Assembly: GCA_037039925.1 (NCBI GenBank) | Contig: JAXRKP010000467.1 | Coordinates: 164,501 to 228,500 of the forward strand | Reading direction: 5' to 3' | Length of the DNA: 64,000 nucleotides | DNA from: Doris montereyensis | Lineage: Eukaryota > Mollusca > Gastropoda > Nudibranchia > Dorididae | Shown: piece by piece, positions 15,101-27,800 of the stretch | Layout: each line of letters opens with the position of its first letter | Numbering within the stretch: the first letter of the stretch is position 1 | The notes under the pieces: generated by a model | What the model saw: only the letters and a program-made list of their open reading frames with translations | Databases searched by the model: none | What the model was told of the DNA's origin: nothing | Made by a program: the position numbers and the translations under genes

Positions 15101-18100
15101 CACTCCAAGTACCTGGCAAGTTAAAATTTCCTCCTATCCAAAATAATGCCCTTTGATTCTAAATGAATATTTGTTTGAATTTTTTACGAATGTCCATATC
15201 TGTGCTTAGTGGTCTATGAACTGAGCCAATAATCTGACTCAGATGAGGTCTTTTTCCCTTGATACTCTGATCCTGTTCCTAGTATTACATGTCTTAAATT
15301 AGGTAAAGGGTAATATTCGTCACCCTGAGATTTATTCCCTTTGATGGGCCCCTCATGTCATGATAAACCATTACACACACATGAAAACGGGATAGCTATT
15401 TTCATCAGCCAATCACGCGCTGTTCTATTGTAAAAATGACTTAGATTTAGCTTTGTGTTATAAATATATATTTGTGTTTTAGTGTCAAGACTTGAAGTAG
15501 GTAAATTGACCAACTTGTCGGCTAAATTCGCAATTGTTTTTGGGGAAATTCACCACACCAGAGGGTACTGGGTTTTTAGATACTTTTAGTTTTTTTTGTG
15601 GCAGACTTAATGGGTTTTGGGGGTTTTTTTTTTGTTTGCTTTTACACATGGTGTTGTTTTTATTGTAAAAAGCCATTGCCTTTTCCACTTAACCCTTTCC
15701 TGCCTACTGCGACCGAATGCAACATCAACCTTGCAGCCTACTGTGACATCAGCCTGGATGTCTAAAGAGCCCCTCGCTTACTCTTCGTCGTCTTTGTACC
15801 CGCATAACATCAAGATCTCGCAGTGTGCAAGACTTGAATTGGCAATCTTGTGATGTGTGAGATTTCCGGCTCGTTTGTGAAAAAAAACGTTTAAGTTTTA
15901 TCTGCTTTTGTTTTTGACCTAAGGTGATTGTAAACAAGCGACGCTATTACTTTCAATGAATTTACCAACCTACTCAAGGATGTTACTGACAATTAAAGGC
16001 TAATAATAGTATAAAAGTATATATTTTCTGAAAGCTTTCTTCTCTACGACTCTAGTTTATTATAATTTCTTCATTGAAATTGAAAGATGTTTAAGTCTAA
16101 AATTAATTTTAAATGAGACAGTTTTACTTTTCATCAAAGTTGTGTCCCTTTGCTTAGACACAAAGACTGAATAGGAAGTGAGGGCTTAGGCACACATACT
16201 AGAATTGTGGAGGGCCCTTAGGCCTTGGGCAGAAAAAGGGTTAAAATGATAAGACAGGCTGTTCTGAGGGACATTCCGTTTGGCCTAGAGATCTAAACAG
16301 CTTTTTAGTAAAAGCACAATTTTGCCCCTCTTAGTCTAAAGGCTTGGATTACATTCTTTACGACCTCATGGGAATACTTGTTACACTTCCTTTTTGTAGT
16401 TCTTCCTATATTGATACATAGTACGAGGAGACAAAGGAATTGTCTGGGAGAAAACGGCTGGAGAAAATAAAAGAAATATATGGCAGGTTTCACAAAAATG
16501 GGACCCAATGATAACTTGAACTCTTCAATTAATCTTTCTCAAAGTCTAATTGATGAATCTTCTTAACATTTGGTCCATGTATAGCTTTGACATCGCAGAT
16601 ATAAAAAACATAATATTGTGAAATTTGCTTTCAATTTGTGTGTTTTGTGAATATTTTTGGGTGTGAACGTCAGCAATCCAGACAGACCACATTTCCCTCT
16701 TTTTAATAAGTCCCTTTTCACCTTAAGGTAGGTGAGGTCAACGACCTTTTATTCTGTTTTCTTTAATTCCATGTGGAAGAGAATTGTTCAAAGAAAATTT
16801 GGCGGGTCCTAAATATTTTTTATCTTTTGCAGTGAGGCAGGTTTCAGATTTTCGTTATTATGTAACAACTGATGTCTACAAATGAACACACAGTAAGAGC
16901 TGAAAAAAACAGTTGAAAAATACGTAGAAGCGCCGTTTTTATCTGGAGTGAAAGAAAACGTATTCCTACCACCATATATTCTGTAAAAGACACGAAAAAA
17001 TCATAGGTAACTCTAAATGAGAGTGAGAATACCATGAGACTACTGGCAGTCTACGAGACCTCATGGTCGGACAAAAAATATTTTTTTTCGATCTGAGATC
17101 TAATAACGGTAACATTGCGTCGAGCTATTGTCTCGTAGTTCATCGCGTGTAAGCCTATTGGGAAGTCATGAAATTTTTGTTTTTAAATTGTCTGGTTGGC
17201 TTTGCGGAATATTTTGTTTTTGGATTACTCTTACGGCCATGTGCTTACGGCCATGCAAAAATGTAGACGATGATCGGACATCAGAAAGGAGACTGTGATC
17301 AGGTTAGATTCGGAGACCGTTCAGGTTAGATTCGGTTACATTAGCAAAACCTGCTTTGGCTTATCGTGAGTGAAACTTATGTAAACAAGTCCGGCAATCA
17401 ATAGGCTTTCATGATTTATTATGTTCTAATAAATAAAGACAAGATAATTGGCAATACGGGAGGTTTAGAAGTCCATTACAATGATAGTGACTTTACGTCT
17501 CCACTATGCACAGTCTCCTTGGCATAACAATACAATATTACTAAAAACACATTTCAACGAGAGAGAGAAAATAATACTAATAGCACAGGTTCAAGAGTTC
17601 AAGATTTGCCAGCCACCGCCCCATCCCGTCCCGTATTCCGCGAAGCAATTATCGATCGATAAAGACAAGTTTGTGCTAGTCTAGTGGGGCGTTCTATGTG
17701 ACTGTAGATAGTTAGAGAGGGGGGGGGTGAGTGATGACGGGAGTAGCGGAGAAGTGATGATGGGAGGGGGGGGGGGCTCGCACGGGGAGAAAAGGAACAA
17801 TTGTCGTCAAAAGCGCTTTCTTTTCGGCGAGGGTTTTGTGGCTGGTGCATCTCTCTCTCTCTCTCTCTCTCTTCTCTATTGGCAAATATCGGCCTATACG
17901 TATCGCATCCTCACTCGTTAAAATTATAAGTCATGAAGTTTACCGTACCAGTTTGAGCAGAATGGTACACACGATAAACCCGTAACACGTAATAAGGATA
18001 GTATAAAAGGCGTACAATCACAGAATTTTACAAAAAACGGGACAAAAGACATTGGTTTTCATTTACCACACGATCCGGATCGCGCGAGTCATCTAATCAA

Positions 18101-19300
18101 CGGTAAGGCACCGGCCGTCGACTCCACGCCCGAGGTGTCGGGAAACACAAACACAGACTTCACATCTTATTGAGAACTAGGGAAAAGTCAGGGAACTCTC
18201 CAAACCAGATGCCCAAGCGTTCGTCACTAAATAAACGCCAGGGAAACCTCGGTCGACGGACGCGAGCAGTTCACGTAACATTACGTACTGGCGTATTTTC
18301 ACAGTTATGCCCCTTGACTGAAAAACATGACTTTTAAAAGCTAATTTACCTGCCCCACAGTCCTTTGCTATCTCTTAAAGTCATATATCTGGAATTCTCA
18401 TGTTCTAAGCTTTAACATGGTATATAACACTTGTAAAAAATATAACATATACATTTTGACAAAAAGAGGAAATGGGGATGGACCATTTTGTGAAACCTGC
18501 CATATGCATTAGATCGAGAGTAATAGTAATGTGATGAAGATTTGACTCTTGTGACAAACAAGAAGTCTACAAAGTGAAGTGGGACTTGGAAACCAGTGGA
18601 TTATTCGCGGTGAGGGCATTAAATTATTTCATTGGTTAGTAAAGAGAGGCGGAAAACAATGTGTCTAAATCAAGTGGACAGAGATAGACTCATTCAATCA
18701 AGGTTGAGTAGGTTAATCCATTTCAAAATAAGTTAGGGGTCTACAAAGAGTGGCGAATTTAGCGTATGGCTTGGCAAAGTTGCCCGATTTTACCTTACAA
18801 TTGTACACACTACAGTTACACTACAGTAGTATTAGTATACAGGCCTATATAGTAACAAAGTATATATAATGAGCATAAAAAAATAAGAATGAAATTGAAT
18901 GGAATGGAGGAAGAGAGGGAGAATGATTTTGTGTATCATTTAGTCTTAATCATGAACAACCAATCCGGTTTTGTGTTATTTCAAGCGAATTGTCCACACA
19001 ATCGTCGTAAGACGAGACATACGATCGACGATATCACAATACAATGTCTAATCTAATGTCTAAATCAACTAATGTGACTCGTGAATGTTGAAGTTGAGTC
19101 TACTTTCACTTTCAGTTTTACCGGAGCATGGCAATCACAGTCAGTAAAAACGTAAACATATCCTTACTTTTCCTTTTCTTTTTCTTTGTTGCTTCACTCA
19201 CACTCGGCCCTATCATTTCATCCTCACTGTCGGTTGTATTATTTTGGTCATCTTTCTCTTCTGAGTCAAAGTCGCGTTTCAATTTCGTTTTCTCCGCCAT
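3139..19300 (-). CDS. PPWD1: PPWD1, WD40 half of spliceosomal cyclophilin (partial, ten coding exons)
   Basis: Peptidylprolyl isomerase domain and WD repeat protein 1, a nuclear cyclophilin found in spliceosomes. Coding exons read on the minus strand, in transcript order: start codon at 19300 to about 19257, 14006-13904, 12820-12717, 12191-12096, 11193-11106, 8387-8282, 7357-7214, 6650-6576, 3846-3766, 3232-3139. All have AG/GT borders and the phases join without a break. Family signatures include [10 protein letters not shown] and [10 protein letters not shown] (exon 2), [16 protein letters not shown] (exon 3), KVFDVVNFG (exon 4), IHMYDGRG (exon 6), GMIEYWTG and [10 protein letters not shown] (exon 7), [12 protein letters not shown] (exon 8) and [15 protein letters not shown] (exon 10). 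These follow the order of human PPWD1. Exon 1 is acidic then Lys-rich, a likely nuclear localisation signal. The remaining WD40 part and the C-terminal cyclophilin domain are not in the window; I found no further exon between 1 and 3138. No frameshift was seen in this gene, unlike its neighbours. Confidence 0.93.
3975..4725. mobile_element. Tigger/pogo-like MITE, TA-flanked
   Basis: The left end reads CGGTGGGATCTCTCTAATCG after a TA at 3973. The right end, read inward, begins CAGTGGAACTTCTCAAATTG before a TA at 4726. These form imperfect terminal inverted repeats, typical of pogo/Tigger-type elements. No transposase ORF is inside. The right part is shared with 53755-54074. It lies between PPWD1 exons 8 and 9. 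Confidence 0.65.
4928..5045. repeat. (GAA)n microsatellite
   Basis: About 118 bp of nearly perfect GAA/AAG triplets, in an intron of PPWD1 and directly beside the left end of a TTAA element. Confidence 0.97.
5056..6253. mobile_element. TTAA-flanked element with RFX-YY1-like core (copy 1)
   Basis: The left end TTAAGGGGATATG (5056) and right end CATATCCCCTTAA (6241) are perfect inverted repeats of 13 bp, with TTAA at both outer edges. Inside, at 5171-5201, GTTGTCACGGAAAC is followed by GACCGCCATCTTG. No transposase ORF is visible. It is inserted in the intron between PPWD1 exons 8 and 9. Confidence 0.7.
6941..7194. repeat. 85-bp tandem repeat, three copies
   Basis: AAATACAAATCAATAAAGC recurs at 6941, 7026 and 7111, exactly 85 bp apart, with few differences between copies. 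The array ends about 20 bp from PPWD1 exon 7. Confidence 0.92.
7505..7965 (+). repeat. Long interspersed repeat, copy A
   Basis: Aligns along its whole length with 14630-15075: GAGTGGGGATGAG near the start, AGTGCGGTCTATGCT in the middle, then GTGTATACGC, CTTTCTATAGTTATGA and ATGGCGTAAGTGTA. No coding potential was recognised. Both copies are in PPWD1 introns in the same orientation. Confidence 0.8.
7958..8085. repeat. 32-bp tandem repeat, four copies
   Basis: The unit ATGGTAGTCTATGAGGTAAT plus ATCTTTAAAAAT recurs at 7958, 7990, 8022 and 8054. Copies are almost identical, which suggests recent expansion. It starts at the 3' border of the interspersed repeat at 7505-7965. Confidence 0.93.
8600..8900 (+). 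repeat. Interspersed repeat shared with 54420-54720 (inverted)
   Basis: Matches the reverse complement of 54420-54720: TTTAGCCC, GTCCGCTAACTGCTTCCCA, GTAACACCTTCTCT, ATCAGATTGGCTCAGCAAA and TTTTAAGTGCTATTATTTA all have clear counterparts there. The open frame at 8696-8905 lies within the repeat and is not taken as a gene. Confidence 0.75.
8910..9420 (+). mobile_element. Fragment related to the RFX-YY1 core elements (copy 4, no clear ends)
   Basis: At 8991-9018 GTTGCCATAGAAAC is followed by GACCGCCATCTTG, nearly identical to the core at 5171. The 5' part (8910-8975) recurs inverted at 625-700. Terminal TTAA inverted repeats were not found, so the borders are approximate. Confidence 0.6.
9421..11090. 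other. PPWD1 intron sequence without recognised features
   Basis: Intron between PPWD1 exons 5 and 6. AT-rich sequence with a short CA run near 10343. A possible worn tRNA-like B box (GAGTTTGAGTCC) lies at about 10107. The 139-codon open frame at 10248 resembles no known protein and is low-complexity. Confidence 0.5.
14440..14585 (+). repeat. Interspersed repeat paired with an inverted copy at 37470-37612
   Basis: CATAGACTACCCAAGGTC, GATTATGGCGT, a T-rich spacer and CAGTGTTCATAAGAGAT all occur in the same order on the minus strand at 37612-37470. Confidence 0.75.
14630..15075 (+). repeat. Long interspersed repeat, copy B
   Basis: Direct-orientation homologue of 7505-7965, about 7 kb away in the first PPWD1 intron. 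Differences are scattered substitutions and short indels, consistent with an old dispersed element rather than a recent duplication. Confidence 0.8.
15689..16244. mobile_element. piggyBac-like MITE (TTAA flanks)
   Basis: The left end reads TTAACCCTTTCCTGCC, and the right end read inward is TTAACCCTTTTTCTGCC. The TTAA target and a terminus starting CCCT are typical of piggyBac elements. At 556 bp with no transposase ORF it is non-autonomous. It lies in the first PPWD1 intron. Confidence 0.65.
17700..18300. other. G-rich and CpG-bearing stretch, first PPWD1 intron
   Basis: Contains G runs (17718, 17765), a (CT)n tract at 17851-17871 and a CpG-rich patch at 18065-18280. It could be a fragment of a transposon or a regulatory island. 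No coding exon was recognised. Confidence 0.3.

Positions 19301-19304
<4 letters not shown>
19288..19304 (-). promoter_or_regulatory. YY1-like site over the PPWD1 start codon
   Basis: The minus strand reads AAAATGGCGGAGAAAAC here, so the start codon lies inside the YY1 consensus (AANATGGCGGC). YY1 sites overlapping the initiator ATG are a known arrangement in animal housekeeping genes. Whether it is used here is inference. Confidence 0.45.
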
Positions 19305-21128
<1,824 letters not shown>

Positions 21129-21309
21129 TTGTAGTTCTGTATGTTCGTTTTTATTTATGATTCTGAATAGTATGTGGTTTTCGTTATAAGTGACTGAGTG
21201 TGTGTGGTTTTGAATTCAAATAAGGTCAATCTAATTTGAGAGAGGGGGAGTGAGAGAGAGAGAAAAGGGGGAGACAGAGTAGGGGAGAGAGGGAGATAGA
21301 TAGAGGGGG

Positions 21310-23725
21310 GGGTAGTACTATAATATAAGTTCTGTATGTCAGTTTTATTTGTTATTCTGAATGTCATATGCAGCCTTTATCATTATAATTGAGAGGGCTG
21401 TGGTCCGAGGTGTGCAGCGTGGGATGGGAACTAGATCTGAACCGAGGCTGTCATCACCGACTACCGACCTCTCGTTATTCATTAAACTGTTACACGTTAG
21501 CTCATAGCTGCAGAAGGTAGATCGAGGAGATAACAAATCAAGAACGTATGAAAGGAAACTTTAGATTTATGATTAAAAGAGAAATTCATTTTTAAATTTC
21601 TGTTTCTTCAGTAACATTATTGGACTTGCCTACAGGATTTGCCTGATCTGTCTCATACTCAAATCTAGATTTGCGGCAGGGAGGTTTGACAAACCAAAAT
21701 CCAAACCAAAATCTTGCCCAGGCCTACTGATAGATACCATCATGATGTTAATGAATGAACAATGGTAAAGAAACAACATAATTTATTATCAGATATTAAA
21801 ATTTTTATTTCAAAATGCAATTTCTTCCATATGGTTACAAGAATTAGGAGTAAAATATCAAATGTAAAAAAGAACGTGTCTTGGACCATCACATAATGTC
21901 ACACATCCTATAGCTGAATCATATAGGAAAGGAAGTGAGCTGCTGTACAAAAAAACTTCTTCAATAATTTCATCCTAAAACTAGTGTCTTGAAAGATGTT
22001 TATCTATAATCTTAAGTGGACCTCTCATAGTCATAGCCACTCTAAGCCATATTTAATGGAATGAATGTGAGCATTCACTTTATTGACAAATTTGATGACA
22101 AATAAACATCTTGGCCTCTAAGATTTTACATGTTCTGCATGGTGGGATGTGTATAAAGTGTTAATACTTGTACATCTGTACATGTATAATAATAAAGAAA
22201 GACATCCCTTGATTCCTTGTACCAATACAAAGTTCATATACAACTTTGCCCGAGGTATTATTTAGTCATAGATGTCTGGTGATTGTAAAGTTAGGTTTAT
22301 CTAGAAAGTATTAAGTTCACATAATATGTATCAATTAAAATTGAACTTTCAAGTGCAGAGTGCCCTCCAATTACAATAGATTATGGTATATGAGAATATT
22401 CAATTGACCCGTTTGGCTTCATAATTTTTCTATCCAGATATAACATAACATCAATAGGAAAATGTGGTGATAATTGACATGTTTGAATGAAAGACGTGAG
22501 TGTGTGAAAGTCACAATTAAATGAGTTGCACTGAAAAGAATTCTCATGATTAATGCCACATATTCCCTAATAGTAATATTATGAACAAATGTACTACATA
22601 CATGTAAACAAGTATGTTTAATATAATATTACAATCACGGTATCCAAATACTTTTTCAATGTAATAAATCATTGAGCAAGAAATTTGAAGATCATCGATA
22701 TTATATACAGCTCATAAGCAAAGACATTTTCCACTGGAAGTATGAATACAAACAAATCAACTTTCAGACAATCTAAAAAAGCACTGGTCAGTGTCCCATT
22801 GTGTAACTATCACATGAATGTCATTGAACAAAATGACATACTGTTAGTGTGCCTCAAGCCATTTTGAGAAAAGTGGAAAAAATAAATCAATCTATTATAG
22901 CTAAAAACATATAAAATGAACAAAAAATCCCCCCCCCCCCCAATTCCAGTTTGTACACAACACACACTCACAAAAAAGAAAAAGAAATAGTGTGCGAACA
23001 AATATTTTTTATTAAGAAACTTTTTTACTTCATTTCAGGACTGCTGGCCACATGCTGGTCAACATTATTTTAGTACCGTAAGCAAATGAATCAAAAGTTT
23101 ATGGCACTAATGAACATAAAATACAATTTGATAAAATGATAAATGCATATTTTCAGTTTTGTAAACAACTGTCTCATTCAATTCTAATAATTCTATTAAA
23201 ATTTGCTGTTTGAATAATGTTATCAATTCACTTCTATTTCGATAAAAAAGATTTCACAGCCTACAATTCTGAGAGAAAACTCTGAGAAAAATCAATATTT
23301 AGAGTTCACATTTCATTTTCATGAATAAATCAAAGGACAAAAAAGAAGCACAAAACAAACTTTTACATTTCTTTGTACATCATTAATTAAATTGATTTTA
23401 GGTGCTACATAAACAATTTGTTCATTTATAGGAAAGTGATAATGAAATGATGTAAAACTTTGTAAAAGTTTAAGCTCTTTTTGCTTTGTTTTATTTTATC
23501 CTTTACTATTAATAACATGAAAGATGAGAATTAAAACAGTTCTTTCGTTTAAAATGATGTTCTGCCTTCCTTAACAAAGGCACATTATTAGTATTAGAAT
23601 ACATCATCAATTTTCAAAACTGAAATTTTTATGCGACAAACATGAATCCTCTTCGCTTTAGCTATTTGCTACGTCGATGAAACAGAAACACTCTTCAAGG
23701 GTAAAGAAAACATGTTTCGTTAGAA
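21310..23725. other. 3' flank of the thiolase gene
   Basis: AT-rich sequence without recognised exons. Part of it is probably the 3' UTR of the thiolase gene on the minus strand. A run of 12 C is at about 22929. Confidence 0.45.
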
Positions 23726-24786
23726 TCACAACCTTGCTGCCATCCTGGAGTCGTTCAAACTTTTGTAAAGAGTAACAACAGCAGCTCCTCCGATACCAAA
23801 GTTGTGCTGCATTGCAGTTTTTGCTCCTTCTACTTGGCGTTTGCCAGCCTCTCCACGAAGCTGCCAAACTAATTCTGCACACTGACCAAGACCTAGACCA
23901 AGGTATCAGGAAAGTATTGTGGGGAAAAAAAGAGAGAAAAGGAAAAATATAACACTGTCATGAAATGATGAAATACAATTTAAGAAGAGCATTAAACCAA
24001 CATGAAAATAATGTGAGAAGAAGAAATACAATCACCTTCAAGTTATCTCAACTTCATTATTATTTGGAAAACAATTTTTAGATAAATTTATTTGACTCCA
24101 CTCAGGGTTCATCTCAACCAAGTCCAGTTCAATATTCTTCTCTAAATGCTATGATCTCATAATGGATTGCATCAACCATCATGCTCCATAGAGCAACGCT
24201 TTGTGAGGTTTAAACCAAAAGAACATCATGGGACATCTTTACATGTAAATTACACTGGAAAAAAAAAAGGTCAGTTTAGGAAATTCTGGAAAATAAAGTG
24301 TCATGCAGTGTCTTTTCAATTCAATCAAGCCCAGGAGCCCTGCAGTATAACATCATGAATCATGACACTGTTTGAGTGTTTCACCTATTTCAGCTTCACC
24401 TTGATTACTCTTGTCTCATTAAAATATGAGAAAAATTTTTCATTAATTTCCTTTGGTTAGGCTCTATGAGTAAAACATCAACATAAAGCAATATCATCTG
24501 TACAAATGAGAGCATATCATCACTAGTTAGGTTGCTTATATTCATTGAACCCTAAAAAAAAAAACCCAACAAGAAACCCAATAACAGTGATGAAAGCAAA
24601 TACTTATACTTATGTCAGAAAATATTCGAGGAATTTTTATATTTTATGTTATGACTTACAAAAGATCTTGTGACACCCTATTTATAATTGTTATGTTCTT
24701 TTTCCCAATTTAAAAACTAAAATTATAACATATTCTCATGGATAACATGTTTGACACTAAAGATGCACTTTTTTACATAACACTTT

Positions 24787-24853
<67 letters not shown>

Positions 24854-27800
24854 CAGTATTTACATAACGCTTCAATTCAGAAAGGTTCTTATTACCTGTA
24901 GCTCCAATGGGGTGACCTTTTGATTCCAAGCCCCCAGATGGATTAACAACCCACTTTTTATTAACATATAACAGTTCTCCACCATCTTTGTTTGTTCTCC
25001 ATTCTGAATTATTCAACAGGTCTACTCCTTTCCCCTCAGGGCATAAACCAAGAGCTTCATACATGAACAGTTCATTGCAAGAAAAGCAATCATGAACCTG
25101 CAGAACACATAAAATTGTTTCTTTTATAGTGAATGTAGGTTTACAAATTCATTTATTTGCACAACTTTTGTTGTTATCATGCACACTAAAGTTTACTATA
25201 ACAAACCTGGAAACACAAATGAACATTTTTGTGACATAGACAACATGAACAAGGTAATTAACAGAGTTGAAATTATGTCAAAATCAGTTCTATTCTCAAT
25301 TTTGACTATATGCGAAGACAGATATCAAGTGTATCTGTCTGAGCATCATCATAGAATATCCTTACAATTATGAGTAGGTCATCTTCTTGTGACGTTTGAG
25401 TGGATTTTGAACAAACTAAAAGGTGGACTTTGAACAGTCATGTATAGAAGTGGATTTTGAACAAACTAAAAGGGATGGATTTTGAACAGTCATGTATAGA
25501 AGTAGATTTTGAACAAACTAAAAGGGGTGGATTTTGAACAGTCATGTATAGAAGTAGATTTTGAACAAACTAAAAGGGATGGATTTTGAACAGTCATGTA
25601 TAGAAGTAGATTTTGGACAAACTAAAAGGGATGGATTTTGAACAGTCATGTATAGAAGTAGATTTTGAACAAATACAAGGGGTGGATTTTGAACACTCAT
25701 GTATAGAACTTAACAGAAGTAGATTTTGAACAAAATTAAAGGAGTGGATTTTGAACAGTCATGTATAGAAGTGGATTTTGAACAGTCAAGTATAGAAGTA
25801 GATTTTGAACAAACTAAAAGGGGCGGATTTTGAACAGTCATGTATAGAAGTGGATTTTGAACAGTCAAGTATAGAAGTAGATTTTGAACAAACTAAAAGG
25901 GGTGGATTTTGAACATTCATGTATAGAAGTGGATTTTGAACAGTCAAGTATAGAAGTAGATTTTGAACAAACTAAAAGGGGTGGATTTTGAACAGTCAGG
26001 TATAATAGTGGATTTTGAACAAACTATACCTTGACCAAAGAAACAATTGTACAACTGTATCAACTTTGTATTTCTAGCTGTAGCGTTAAGTACATAAACA
26101 ATTTTTTTATTGATAACTAAGCAAAATCTTACCAAAAAAAATGTTGAAATATGTCTAACACAACCTTGAGACATTGTAAACAAAATTTTCTTTACAAAAA
26201 TAAAACTAAAATTGCTGAAAAGAAGTGCATAAAATGCATACTGATTATATATTTTCAATGTCTCTCATTTTGAAAGATATAATTGAATTCCACATAAAAC
26301 ACTTTCTTGATATAAAGTCATAATTATGAAATAAGATATATGTATACATATCTGCCAATCAAGTAATCAAAAAAGGCATGTTAATCTTTGATTGATGTGA
26401 TGTGCTTAAAATTGTCAGTGTTATTAATTGTCAAATTTGTTACTTTCTTGTTTATCTGAAGTGTCTTATTGTCTTGGATGTTGATTCTGTTAAAAGCAAG
26501 CCTACCTCAAACACATCAACATCTTGGACTGAAAGCCCAGCATCATGGAAGCACTTTTGAGCCGCATCTTTAGCCATTGAATATCCACTGAGATCCTTGA
26601 AAGATCTTCCAAATGATGATGGCAAATCTGTCACCTACAAAACAGTCCAATAAAAATTGAATACACAAAAAATATATAAAGGCAAGATTATCATATTTTC
26701 ATCATAAAGAGTTAGTCTCTTTTATTTGGCTTATACTGATACACTTTGAGATCAAGAATATAATCTTCTATCTTAGATGAATGCTTTCATTTCAGGTATA
26801 AGGTCGAGCAAGTTTCTTCTTTACCTGCAGCAAGGGAGAAATGCTTTGATGATTGATAATGTTCCCAGACTATTATACTCCTCCATTCCCAATCTCCAAT
26901 CCAAAACAAAAATTGTGAAAAAGCCAAAACAAAACAAAAATTGAGAAAAAGCCAAAACAAAACAAAAATTGTGAAAAAGCTAAAACAAAACAAAAATTGT
27001 GAAAAAATAAAACAAAATCCTTAAAGAAATAAAACTACTTTTCAACAATAAAAACTTTTATGTCAAATTTAAGAGCCCATCATTATCAAAATAAATCTGT
27101 ATTTTACCATGTTCTGAGAAATGATCTCTACAGCTTTATTTTGCAGGTTGTGTTTCTTTACAAAATCTTCAGTGCACACAATAGCAGCTGCGCTACCATC
27201 AGCAGTGGCAGCTGTCATTCCAAAAGTAATCGGGAGCATAAAACTGCTTTCTTTGCAATGGTGTCCATGTCAAATACTTTCTGTGTAGAGAGAAATTATA
27301 ATAACAACGGTATTAAAAGTTCACTGATCAAAATAATGATACAAACATTGCTACTGATATGGTATAAATTCCCACCAAATAAACTCATACACTCATGTAA
27401 GTGTCACCCTTTGCAATGTGACAATGATATATATATTCAATCAATAATGGATACATACTTTTCCATATTAGTTCACAAACAATCCTATAACCAATTAACT
27501 TTCTTAAGGGGAGGAGCGGGTTCTGGGAATGCCATTTTTGCCGAAAATGGGACAAATCTAGTCTATCATACAAGTGGATAGAGCAGTTCATTCCTGTCAT
27601 AATGATATCATAAAAGAAGCTCAGTGTCGATTCTTTGAATTTATACAAATTTTTTAGAAACAATACAGGCTTATCTTTCAACAAATTATACAATAAAGCC
27701 AGAAATATTATCTTAAGTATGGCAAGTTGGTACTCATTTTGATCGCTATCCAAAACAACCTTATTTGAGGATCTATTATGAATATTGCCTTAGATCGGCC

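Noticed and set aside
17700..18300. Possible LTR or CpG island gene start
   Set aside because: GC-rich patch and CT tract noted, but no TG..CA termini, primer-binding site, exon or repeat partner was found in the window.
24738..24923. Tyr-Ile repeat frame
   Set aside because: Translation of the (AT)n microsatellite.
27060..27581. 173-codon plus-strand open frame
   Set aside because: Antisense over thiolase exon 4 and running into the TTAA element; no protein similarity.
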